Source of the DNA: Tropicimonas sediminicola
GTDB lineage: Bacteria > Pseudomonadota > Alphaproteobacteria > Rhodobacterales > Rhodobacteraceae
Reading direction: 5' to 3'
Length of the DNA: 64,000 nucleotides
NCBI RefSeq assembly: GCF_900188335.1
Contig: NZ_FZOY01000007.1
Span: 234,898 to 298,897, forward strand
In this document: positions 16,901 through 25,146 of the stretch, piece after piece
How the letters are laid out: each line of letters opens with the position of its first letter
How positions within the stretch are numbered: the first letter of the stretch is position 1
Program-made: the position numbers and the translations under genes
Notes under the pieces: generated by a model
Seen by the model: only the letters and a program-made list of their open reading frames with translations
Told to the model about the DNA's origin: nothing
The model's database searches: none

Positions 16901-18526
16901 TCAGTGGCCGGCGTGCAGCACGCCGGTCCGAACCTGGTAGTTGGCCGCGATCGCGTAATCCGGGTCGTCGTCGGAATCGACCATGAGCTGGCCGGCCTTC
17001 TTCAGAAGCTGGTGGCAATCGGGGCTCAGGTGGCGCAGCTCCAGCTTCTTGCCGGCATTCTCGTATTTCGTCGCCAGCGCCTCGATGGCGGTCAGCGCCG
17101 ACTGGTCGGCCACGCGGCTCTCTGCGAAGTCCACCACGACCCGGCGCGGGTCGTTGGCCGGATCGAAAATTTCGCCGAACCCCTCGACGGAGCCGAAGAA
17201 CAGCGGCCCCTGCACCTGGTAGACCTTGGCGCCTTCCGGGGTAACGTAGCTCTTGGCGTGGATGCGCGAGGCGTTCTGCCAGGCATAGGCCAGCGCAGAG
17301 ACGATCACGCCGACGACCACGGCGGTCGCGAGGTCGGTCGCCACGGTCACCACGGTGACGAGCACGATCACCACCGCATCGGTAAGCGGCACCTTGCGCA
17401 TGATGGTCAGCGACTTCCAGGCGAAGGTGCCGATGACGACCATGAACATCACCCCCACCAGCGCGGCCAGCGGGATCTGCTCGATCAGCGGCGCGGCAAA
17501 GAGGATGAACGACAGCAGGAACAGCGCCGCCGACACGCCGGAGAGCCGCGTGCGGCCGCCGGACTTCACGTTGATCATCGACTGGCCGATCATCGCGCAG
17601 CCGCCCATCCCGCCGAAGAAGCCGGTCACGGTGTTGGCAAGGCCCTGCGCCACACATTCCTGGCTGGCGCCGCCGCGCTCGTGCACGATCTCGCTGACGA
17701 GGTTCAGCGTCAGCAGGCTTTCCAGCAGGCCGATGGCGGCGAGGATCAGCGCATAGGGCAGGATGATCTGCAGGGTTTCCCAAGTGAACGGCACCATGGG
17801 AATGTGGAACTGCGGCAGGCCACCCTCGATCGAGGCCATGTCGCCCACCCGAGGTACGTCGATGCCGAAGGCAATGACGATGCCCGCCACAATGGCAATG
17901 CCCGCCAGCGGCGCCGGAAAGGCGTTGGTGAGCTTCGGCATGGCCCAGATGATGGCCATCGTCAGCGCGACCAGGGCGAGCATGACCACAAGCGGCCAGC
18001 CGGTCAGCCACTCGCCGCCCGACATTCCGTGCCCCGATGCCTCGGCCGTGCCCGGCACCTGGAACTGGCTGAGCTGCGCGAGGAAGATGACGATGGCGAG
18101 CCCGTTGACGAAGCCGAGCATCACCGGATGCGGGACCAGCCGCATGAACTTGCCCAGCCGGAAGATGCCGGCGAGGATCTGGATGATCCCCATCAGCACG
18201 ACGGCCGCGAACAGGTACTCGACCCCATGCTCGGCCACCAAGCTGACCATGACCACCGCAAGAGCGCCCGTGGCGCCCGAGATCATGCCCGGACGGCCGC
18301 CGATCAGCGCGGTGATAAGTCCGACGATGAAGGCCGCGTAGAGACCGACCAGCGGATGCACCCCGGCGACGAAGGCAAAGGCGACCGCTTCCGGCACCAG
18401 CGCGAGCGCCACGGTCAGACCCGACAGGATCTCGGTGCGCAGATGGGTGGATCCGTCCCGTTCTCCGGCGGAGAACTGCGCAAGGTAGTTGCTGTCAGCC
18501 AGGGCTGCCATGATGGTTCGGGTCAA
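16901..18526 (-). CDS. SulP family inorganic anion transporter with STAS domain
   Basis: This 541-residue inner-membrane transporter has 10-14 helices, the SulP signatures ALVPEAVAFAFVAGVHPLVGLYAAF and GGMGGCAMIGQSMINVKSG, and a C-terminal STAS domain (about 430-541). Members import sulfate, bicarbonate or dicarboxylates with Na+ or H+. The substrate is not decided by sequence. The TTG at 18526 has a GAGG ribosome site; an ATG five codons later lacks one. A stable terminator follows. Confidence 0.9.
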   Translation of the reverse strand: MTRTIMAALADSNYLAQFSAGERDGSTHLRTEILSGLTVALALVPEAVAFAFVAGVHPLVGLYAAFIVGLITALIGGRPGMISGATGALAVVMVSLVAEHGVEYLFAAVVLMGIIQILAGIFRLGKFMRLVPHPVMLGFVNGLAIVIFLAQLSQFQVPGTAEASGHGMSGGEWLTGWPLVVMLALVALTMAIIWAMPKLTNAFPAPLAGIAIVAGIVIAFGIDVPRVGDMASIEGGLPQFHIPMVPFTWETLQIILPYALILAAIGLLESLLTLNLVSEIVHERGGASQECVAQGLANTVTGFFGGMGGCAMIGQSMINVKSGGRTRLSGVSAALFLLSFILFAAPLIEQIPLAALVGVMFMVVIGTFAWKSLTIMRKVPLTDAVVIVLVTVVTVATDLATAVVVGVIVSALAYAWQNASRIHAKSYVTPEGAKVYQVQGPLFFGSVEGFGEIFDPANDPRRVVVDFAESRVADQSALTAIEALATKYENAGKKLELRHLSPDCHQLLKKAGQLMVDSDDDPDYAIAANYQVRTGVLHAGH

Positions 18527-18707
18527 GAGGTGCCTCTTTCAAAAACATCGGGCGGACCAGGATGGCCCGCCAGCTTGGCGCGACCGGCGATCCGGTCGGC
18601 GGGGCATCGCCCGTCTCGGCAGCGCCGATGGCGCGCGGGGGCAACGCGGTTCGATGTTGGCGTTACCAGAGACCTGCGACTTTCAGAAGCAACCCTAACG
18701 GGAGGCC

Positions 18708-18728
18708 GCTATGCAAAAATTGCATAGC
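18708..18728. repeat. perfect 9-bp inverted repeat between two minus-strand genes
   Basis: GCTATGCAA (18708-18716) and TTGCATAGC (18720-18728) are separated by AAA. It lies 17 bases past the stop of the membrane-protein gene and about 180 bases upstream of SulP. The short A-rich spacer and symmetry look more like a protein-binding operator than a terminator. Confidence 0.5.
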
Positions 18729-18745
18729 TGGTTTCCCTTTCGGTG

Positions 18746-19348
18746 TCACGGCTGGCGCTCGTTGTGGCGATTCACAAAGAGATACAACAAGATGATCCAG
18801 TTCGTCAGGAAGTCCGCGGCGATGCCTCCGACCGAGACGAAGAGCACCCACAGCGCCGGCTCTCCGGCCACGACCAGAAGCCAGGCCCCGACCGCCCGCA
18901 GCGCAAGGGAGACCGCCACGATCAACAGCGCGTCGGACGCCCCCTGCCCGCTGCCGGACCAGATCGAGGGGATTCGGTCAGTCAGGTCCGGTGCGAAACG
19001 CAGCACCACGAGGATTCCGAGCGCCAGACCAAGCAGCAGAATGGAAACGCCTTGCTGCACGACCTCGGGCGAGGGCGCGAACAGGACCAACGGCGCGAGA
19101 ATACCGCCGACACCCCAGCCGACCGGCACGTCCACCGGAAGGACCTCGCGGCGGAGGAGCAGGATGTTGCGCATCAGGAAGACAAACAGCGCCGTCGCGA
19201 CGGCGATATTCAGGGGCGCGACCGGCTGGCCGAAAGCCAGGACGTCGCGCCCGTTGAAGGCAGCGAAAACTGCGAGCAGCGCGAGGCAGGGGGCAATCCC
19301 TGCGAGGTCGGGCCGCGGAACAAGAACGATTGTACGAAATACCCACAT
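18746..19348 (-). CDS. hypothetical integral membrane protein
   Basis: This 200-residue protein starts MWVFRT at 19348. It has about six hydrophobic segments, including LALLAVFAAF, AVATALFVFLM and WIILLYLFVN, with few charged residues between. I recognise no family. The long frame upstream overlaps the mtnP coding region and is an antisense shadow. It could be co-transcribed with SulP, but the palindrome at 18708 separates them. Confidence 0.6.
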   Translation of the reverse strand: MWVFRTIVLVPRPDLAGIAPCLALLAVFAAFNGRDVLAFGQPVAPLNIAVATALFVFLMRNILLLRREVLPVDVPVGWGVGGILAPLVLFAPSPEVVQQGVSILLLGLALGILVVLRFAPDLTDRIPSIWSGSGQGASDALLIVAVSLALRAVGAWLLVVAGEPALWVLFVSVGGIAADFLTNWIILLYLFVNRHNERQP

Positions 19349-19462
19349 GCGGCGGAGGTTGCCCCTGCAATCGGGCGAAAGTGCGGAGATTTCAGGAGCT
19401 TTCCACGCCCGGATTGCTGTCATAGGCTCCGCCCCGGACATGGATGTTATCGGAGCGTTAAG

Positions 19463-20332
19463 ATGGAGACAATGATCGGCGTGATCGGAGGCAGCGGGCT
19501 CTACGAGTTCGAAGGGCTCGAGGACGCGGCGTGGCAGAGCGTCGACACCCCGTGGGGCGCTCCGTCGGACGAGATCCTGACCGGCCGGGTCGGCGGCGTC
19601 GCCATGGCCTTTTTGCCGAGACACGGCCGCGGCCATGTCCATTCGCCCTCGTCCGTCCCCTACCGGGCCAATGTCGACGCACTGAAACGGCTCGGCGTGA
19701 CCGACGTGATCTCGGTCTCCGCTTGCGGCTCGTTCCGCGAGGAGATGGCGCCGGGCGATTTCGTGATCGTCGACCAGTTCGTCGACCGGACCTTCGCCCG
19801 CGAGAAGAGCTTCTTCGGCCCGGGTTGCGTGGCGCATGTGAGCGTCGCCCACCCCACCTGCCCCCGCCTCGGCGCGGCCTGTTTCGAGGCGGCGCAGGCG
19901 CAGGGGATCACCGTACACCAGGGCGGCACCTACCTGGCGATGGAGGGGCCGCAGTTCTCGACGCTCGCCGAATCGAGGATCTACCGCGAGCAATGGGGCT
20001 GCGATGTCATCGGCATGACCAACATGCCGGAGGCCAAGCTCGCCCGCGAGGCAGAGCTCTGCTACGCCTCCGTGGCCATGGTGACCGATTACGATTCCTG
20101 GCACCCCGACCACGGCGAAGTGGACGTGACACAGATCATCGAGACATTGATGGGCAATGCCGAGAAGGCGCGCGGCATGGTGGCCCGTCTGCCGGCCCTG
20201 TTGGGCGCCGAACGCCTGCCCTGCCCGCATGGCTGCGACCGGGCGCTGGAATACGCGATCATGACCGCGCCGGAGAAACGCGATCCGGCCCTCGTGGCGC
20301 GGCTCGATGCGGTGGCCGGGCGGATCCTCTGA
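19463..20332 (+). CDS. mtnP: S-methyl-5'-thioadenosine phosphorylase
   Basis: This 289-residue enzyme cleaves methylthioadenosine with phosphate to adenine and methylthioribose-1-phosphate, for methionine salvage and polyamine by-product disposal. The MTAP/PNP family motifs are present (IGVIGGSGLYEF, RHGRGHVHSPSSVPYRAN, AMEGPQFSTLAESR, IGMTNMPEAKLAREAELCYA). The ATG at 19463 is used; a second ATG lies three codons on. No other mtn genes are adjacent. Confidence 0.95.
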   Translation: METMIGVIGGSGLYEFEGLEDAAWQSVDTPWGAPSDEILTGRVGGVAMAFLPRHGRGHVHSPSSVPYRANVDALKRLGVTDVISVSACGSFREEMAPGDFVIVDQFVDRTFAREKSFFGPGCVAHVSVAHPTCPRLGAACFEAAQAQGITVHQGGTYLAMEGPQFSTLAESRIYREQWGCDVIGMTNMPEAKLAREAELCYASVAMVTDYDSWHPDHGEVDVTQIIETLMGNAEKARGMVARLPALLGAERLPCPHGCDRALEYAIMTAPEKRDPALVARLDAVAGRIL

Positions 20333-20420
20333 GGCACCCCGTTCTGAGCGCGAGGATGACGCCGGGGCTCCCGCCCGTCGTCACGGCATCCGGGGATGCC
20401 ACTCCTCCAGTTGGGCCGGG

Positions 20421-20439
20421 CCGCGGGCAAGGCCCGCGG
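20421..20439. terminator. GC-rich hairpin between convergent genes
   Basis: CCGCGGGC (20421-20428) and GCCCGCGG (20432-20439) pair with a 3-nt loop, flanked by further GGGCC/GGCCC complementarity. It lies between the mtnP stop and the end of the YmdB-like gene and may serve both. Confidence 0.55.
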
Positions 20440-20443
20440 CGCG

Positions 20444-21256
20444 TCAGGGCCCGGCCGGTGCGAGCCTGCCGCCCTGGCGCACCATCTCGACGCGGGTGGC
20501 CTTGCCGGTGGCATCGTCGGTCTCGACATAGAGCCCGCTGACCGTCGCCTCCCCGAGAGCCGGCGTGAACCGCGCCTTGGGCATGCCGGTGACGAAGCGG
20601 CGCATCGGTTCGGTCTTTTCCATCCCGATCACGCTGTTGTAGTCGCCGCACATGCCGGCATCGCTCTGGAAGGCGGTGCCACCCGGCAGGATCTGGGCAT
20701 CGCCGGTGGGCACATGGGTATGGGTGCCGACGACAACGCTCGCCCGGCCATCGCAGAAATGGCCGACCCCCATCTTCTCGCTCGTCGCCTCGCAGTGGAT
20801 ATCGATCAGGCTGGCCGCCACCTGGCCACCGCGCGGATGCGCCCGGAGCACCTGGTCGAGGGCGGAAAACGGATCGGCGAAGGGACGTTTCATGAAGACC
20901 TGCCCCAAGACCTGCGCCACCAGCACCCGGCGCCCGCTGGCCGTGCGGAACACCGCCGCGCCGCGTCCGGGAGCGTCCTTGGCGAAGTTCATCGGCCGCA
21001 GGATCCGCGGCTCCGTCTCGATGAACTGGAGCATGTCCTTCTGGTCGAAGGCATGATCGCCCAACGTCACACAATCTGCGCCGGCGTCCAGCAGCGCCTT
21101 GGCGTGGGCGCCGGACAGGCCCATGCCCGAGGTCGCGTTCTCGCCGTTCACCACGACGAAATCCAGTTTCCAGTCGAGGCGCATCCGGGGCAGGCGTTCC
21201 GCGACCGCACTGCGCCCGGACCGCCCCATCACATCGCCGAGAAAGAGTATCCGCAT
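20444..21256 (-). CDS. YmdB-type metallophosphoesterase (TIGR00282 family)
   Basis: This 270-residue calcineurin-like phosphoesterase starts MRILFLGDVMGRSGR. It has the dimetal-site motifs GDVMG, NGENA, GDHAFDQ and HCEATSEK in the order of Bacillus YmdB, a cyclic-nucleotide phosphodiesterase. Which nucleotide is cleaved here is unknown. It follows the 5-FTHF cyclo-ligase gene on the same strand, an association common in alphaproteobacteria. Confidence 0.9.
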   Translation of the reverse strand: MRILFLGDVMGRSGRSAVAERLPRMRLDWKLDFVVVNGENATSGMGLSGAHAKALLDAGADCVTLGDHAFDQKDMLQFIETEPRILRPMNFAKDAPGRGAAVFRTASGRRVLVAQVLGQVFMKRPFADPFSALDQVLRAHPRGGQVAASLIDIHCEATSEKMGVGHFCDGRASVVVGTHTHVPTGDAQILPGGTAFQSDAGMCGDYNSVIGMEKTEPMRRFVTGMPKARFTPALGEATVSGLYVETDDATGKATRVEMVRQGGRLAPAGP

Positions 21257-21366
21257 GCGTCTTCCCTAGGCCTCCGGGCGGGGCTTCACAAGGGCATGCG
21301 CGATACGCCCGACCTCCGCTTGCCCACGCGCCGAAGGCGCGCCCGGCCCCAATGCGCCGAGACGCG

Positions 21367-21939
21367 TCAGCGTCGAGGTGCGAGGGGAACCGCCCCCGCC
21401 TCGGTCACGACCTCGTCGAGAGGCTGGTCGGTCGGCTCCAGCGGCAGCGCTTCGGCGCGTTGCGCGCCATAGGCAAAGCCGACCGCCCGGATCGGCCCGG
21501 CGGCACGCAGGGACTGGAGCGTCCGGTCGTAGAACCCTCCGCCATAGCCCAGCCGGTGGAATCGCGGATCGAAGGCCAGCAGCGGTACGATCAGCACTTT
21601 CGGCACCAGCCAGTCGCCATCGCACGGCACCATCACCCGGAAAGGGCCTTCCTCCAACGCACATCCCGGCCGCCATTCCTTGAAGACAAGCGGCTGCCCC
21701 GGCCCCTGGATCACCGGCACGCAGATCCGGTTTGCACCGGCGAGCGCCTCCATCGCGGGCAGCGGGTCCGCCTCGGTGCGGATCGGGAGGTAGCCGGAGA
21801 GCACCTGCCCCCGAATGCTCCCGAGAGCCCGCGTCAGCGCCTCCGACGCCGCGGCCCTGTGTGCCGCGTGGGCCTCGGCCCGCCGTGCCGTCGCGTCGCG
21901 CCGCGCTTGCGCCTTTTGCTCCGCGAGGGTGGGCGTCAC
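21367..21939 (-). CDS. 5-formyltetrahydrofolate cyclo-ligase
   Basis: This 190-residue enzyme converts 5-formyl-THF with ATP to 5,10-methenyl-THF. The family motif LGYGGGFYDRTL and the N-terminal QKAQARRDATARR segment are present, and length fits. The GTG start at 21939 overlaps the mgtE stop (GTGA), implying coupling. The much longer upstream frame lies antisense to and within mgtE and is not coding. Confidence 0.92.
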   Translation of the reverse strand: MTPTLAEQKAQARRDATARRAEAHAAHRAAASEALTRALGSIRGQVLSGYLPIRTEADPLPAMEALAGANRICVPVIQGPGQPLVFKEWRPGCALEEGPFRVMVPCDGDWLVPKVLIVPLLAFDPRFHRLGYGGGFYDRTLQSLRAAGPIRAVGFAYGAQRAEALPLEPTDQPLDEVVTEAGAVPLAPRR

Positions 21940-23324
21940 AACAGGACGACGGCGGCGAGGCCGAGGAATGCAAAGAACCCCACGACATCCGTGACCGTGG
22001 TCACGAAAGTGCCCGAGGCGAGCGCCGGGTCGACGCCCAGCTTCTCCATCGTCACCGGCACCAGGATGCCCGCCAGTGCCGCGACCGCGAGGTTCACCAC
22101 CATGGCGACCGCGATCACCGCGCCGATCTGGCCGGAGCCGAACCAGAGCAGGGCCACGATCCCCATCACGACGGCGAACACCAGCCCGTTCAGCAGCCCC
22201 ACCACGAGTTCCCGTCCGACCACGCGCCAGACGTTGGAGCCGGTGAGGTCCTTGGTGGCGATGGCCCGCACCGCGACCGTCAGCGACTGGGTGCCCGCGT
22301 TGCCGCCCATCGAGGCCACGATCGGCATCAGAACTGCCAGCGCCACGACCTCGGCAATCACGTCGTCGAAGAGCGCGATCACCAGCGAGGCGAGAATGGC
22401 CGTCGCGAGGTTCACCGCCAGCCACGGAAGGCGCAGTTTCGTCGTTTCCATCGCGCTGTCGGAAAGCGAGCTGTCCTCGGCGACACCGGCGAGCAGCAGG
22501 ATGTCCTCCTCGTGCTCGTCGTCGAGCACCGCCATGGCGTCGTCGATGGTGATCACGCCCACGAGGCGGTCGTCATGGTCGACCACCGGAACGGAGATCA
22601 GGTGGTACTGGTTGAACGCATAGGCAACCTCGCCCTCGTCCATGTCCACCGGCACGGTGCGGAACGAATGCTCGGTGATCGATTTCAGCGGCAGCTTGCG
22701 CGAGGAGGACAGCAACTTTCCCAGCGTAACGTAGCCCGTGGGCGTCATCGTCGGATCGACGAGGATGACGTGGTAGAACTGGTCCGGCAGGCGGGCGTCC
22801 TCGCGGCGCAGGAAGTCGATGGCCTGGCCCACCGTCCAGTGCTCTGGCGCCGAGACCACCTCGCGCTGCATCAGTCGGCCGGCGGAATACTCGGGCCAGC
22901 TCAGCGCCTGTTCGACGGCGATCCGCTCGGCGGCGGGCAGCGAGCCCAGGACGATGTCCTTGCGGTCGTCTTCCAGATCCTCGACGAGATCGACGATGTC
23001 GTCCGACTCGAGATCGAGGACCGCCTCGCTCAGGACCGAGTCGGGAAGCGATTCGATCACCTCGGCACGCACGCCCTCGTCGAGCTCCGACAGGATCTCG
23101 CCGTCGATGTCTCGGCCCCAGAAACGCAGCAGCAGCTGCCGCGTCTTGTCGCCCACCTGCTCCATGAGGTCGGCGACGTCGGCGGGGTGCATTTGGTCCA
23201 GCAGCTTGCCGAGACGCGCGGAATCGCCCGCGTTGATCGCGAGCAGGACCTGCTCGACGCGGTCGCGCTGCAGGGCATATCCTTCGTCGTCGCGTGCCGC
23301 CGGTTCGACGGTGTCTTCCGCCAT
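21936..23324 (-). CDS. mgtE: magnesium transporter MgtE
   Basis: This 462-residue channel has the MgtE order: an N-terminal helical superhelix domain (about 1-135), paired CBS domains (about 140-260), then five membrane helices with GGNAGTQSLTVAVRAI and a C-terminal acidic pore motif. It takes up Mg2+ and gates on cytosolic Mg2+. The start at 23324 is 107 bases from divergent guaD. No M-box-like leader is seen. Cyclo-ligase and YmdB-like genes follow, probably in one transcript. Confidence 0.95.
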   Translation of the reverse strand: MAEDTVEPAARDDEGYALQRDRVEQVLLAINAGDSARLGKLLDQMHPADVADLMEQVGDKTRQLLLRFWGRDIDGEILSELDEGVRAEVIESLPDSVLSEAVLDLESDDIVDLVEDLEDDRKDIVLGSLPAAERIAVEQALSWPEYSAGRLMQREVVSAPEHWTVGQAIDFLRREDARLPDQFYHVILVDPTMTPTGYVTLGKLLSSSRKLPLKSITEHSFRTVPVDMDEGEVAYAFNQYHLISVPVVDHDDRLVGVITIDDAMAVLDDEHEEDILLLAGVAEDSSLSDSAMETTKLRLPWLAVNLATAILASLVIALFDDVIAEVVALAVLMPIVASMGGNAGTQSLTVAVRAIATKDLTGSNVWRVVGRELVVGLLNGLVFAVVMGIVALLWFGSGQIGAVIAVAMVVNLAVAALAGILVPVTMEKLGVDPALASGTFVTTVTDVVGFFAFLGLAAVVLL

Positions 23325-23431
23325 CCCAAGCCCCCTTCCATCCTGTTCGGCCGCAGCATAAGCCCGCGTACAGCCGGTGCAACCTGCGGATCGGCGTTGC
23401 GGGCCCTGCGGCGGACACCTAGGTTGGATCC

Positions 23432-24811
23432 ATGAACGAACCCTCCACTCTCGTGCTCGGCCAGATCCTCGATCTGCACACCAATCCGTTCGACGTCCCG
23501 CCGGACGAGGCGGCCCGTTATCTGCGCCGCGGCGGCATCCTGATCGAGAACGGCAAGATCGCGGCGACCGGCGATGCCGACGGCCTGCGCGCCGCCGCCC
23601 CGCAGGCGCGGGTGATCGACCATGGCGACGGGCTGATCCTGCCGGGCTTCGTCGACTCGCACGCCCATTACCCGCAGACGGCGATCATCGCCTCCTGGGG
23701 CAAGCGGCTGATCGACTGGCTCAACAGCTACACCTTCCCCGAGGAAATGCGGTTCGGCGACCCGGCCTATGCCGCCGAGATCGCGGAGCGGTACCTCGAC
23801 CTTCTGGTCTCCCACGGCACGACCTCGGTCGCGAGCTTCTGCACCATCCACCCCTCCTCGGTCGAGGCGTTCTTCGCCGCGGCCGAGGCCCGCAACATGG
23901 CGGTGGTCGCCGGGCGCACCTGCATGGACCGCAACGCCCCCGACGGGCTGCGCGACGATGCGCAGACGGCGCATGACGAGAGCAAGGCTTTGCTGGAGAC
24001 CTGGCACGGCCGGGGGCGCGCGGTCTATGCGATCACGCCGCGCTTCTCTCCGACCTCCACGCCGGAGCAGCTTGAGGCGCTCGGCGCGCTCTGGGCCGAG
24101 CACCCCGACTGCCCGATGCAGACCCACCTGAGCGAGCAGACCGACGAGGTCGACTGGGTCCGCGACCTGCACCCGCACCGTCGCGACTATCTCGACACCT
24201 ACGAGGCGCACGGGCTGCTGCGCGAGGGCGCGATGTTCGGCCATGCGATCTGGCTCACGGACAGCGAGCGCGCCCGGCTGCGCGATCACGGCGCGGCACT
24301 GATCCATTGCCCGACCTCCAATACCTTCATCGGATCGGGCCTCTTCGACACCGCGCGCGCGATGGCAGAAGGCCAGCGCGTGGGGCTGGCCACCGACACC
24401 GGCGGCGGGTCGTCCTTCTCGATGCTGCATACCATGGCCTCGGCCTACGAGATCGGCCAGCTTTCCGGCACCGCGCTGCACCCGGCGCAACTTCTGTGGC
24501 TCGCCACTGCCGGCTCCGCCCGGGCGATGCGCATGGACGACAGGATCGGCACGCTGGCGCCCGGCTCGGACGCCGACCTCGTGGTGCTCGACCTCGCCTC
24601 CACCCCGGCGATCGCCCAGCGGCATGCCCGCTCCGAGACGATCTGGGAAGCGGTCTTCCCGACCATCATGATGGGAGACGATCGCGCCATCGCCGCGGTC
24701 TATGTCGCGGGCACCCAGATCGCGGCCGGCGGCAGCCAGCCGGACCACTCGCACAGCCGGCCCGTAAGCCCGCTGATCGCGGACAGCCTGGGGCTTCAGG
24801 GCGGCGCCTGA
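23432..24811 (+). CDS. guaD: guanine deaminase
   Basis: This 459-residue amidohydrolase deaminates guanine to xanthine. The metal ligands appear as HAHYPQT (about 77-83), QTHLSEQTDEVDWV and TDTGGGSSFSML, the pattern that separates guanine deaminase from other cyclic amidohydrolases. Length is normal. No xanthine dehydrogenase genes lie nearby in this window. Confidence 0.93.
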   Translation: MNEPSTLVLGQILDLHTNPFDVPPDEAARYLRRGGILIENGKIAATGDADGLRAAAPQARVIDHGDGLILPGFVDSHAHYPQTAIIASWGKRLIDWLNSYTFPEEMRFGDPAYAAEIAERYLDLLVSHGTTSVASFCTIHPSSVEAFFAAAEARNMAVVAGRTCMDRNAPDGLRDDAQTAHDESKALLETWHGRGRAVYAITPRFSPTSTPEQLEALGALWAEHPDCPMQTHLSEQTDEVDWVRDLHPHRRDYLDTYEAHGLLREGAMFGHAIWLTDSERARLRDHGAALIHCPTSNTFIGSGLFDTARAMAEGQRVGLATDTGGGSSFSMLHTMASAYEIGQLSGTALHPAQLLWLATAGSARAMRMDDRIGTLAPGSDADLVVLDLASTPAIAQRHARSETIWEAVFPTIMMGDDRAIAAVYVAGTQIAAGGSQPDHSHSRPVSPLIADSLGLQGGA

Positions 24812-25146
24812 GCCGGCCGGAGCCAGATCCGCCGGATCTGCCAAACTGCGGCAAAACAGCACCCAAAACCGCGAAAATGGCCCGAAATCGCGGCAAAACG
24901 CCTCTTTTGCACGCATCTCGCTCATACCGAGCGGTCCGTATTTGCATGACCTTTGGTCTTTATATCGAGGCCGGATGGGAGTTTACTCGCGGCATCCAGG
25001 GAAACCGTGATCGCGGGTCGGTTTCTCGAGATCGCCGAGGCGATTCCGGGGTTCCGCGCGAGCGACGACTTCCCGCCGGGAGGACGGTTGGGCCATCCCC
25101 TCGGGCAACGCCGCTTCCTTCCCGGCTGCGGCCCTAACAAAGCAGT
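24812..25146. other. intergenic region upstream of the decarboxylase operon
   Basis: This 335-base gap has no convincing gene; a 65-codon frame at 24953-25150 has no recognisable product. The first part holds short A-tracts at 24843, 24853, 24865, 24874, 24885 and 24895, near one helical turn apart. Two exact GCGGCAAAAC copies start at 24848 and 24890, with a degenerate copy at 24869. A GACC/GGTC palindrome is at 24948-24958. Confidence 0.6.
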
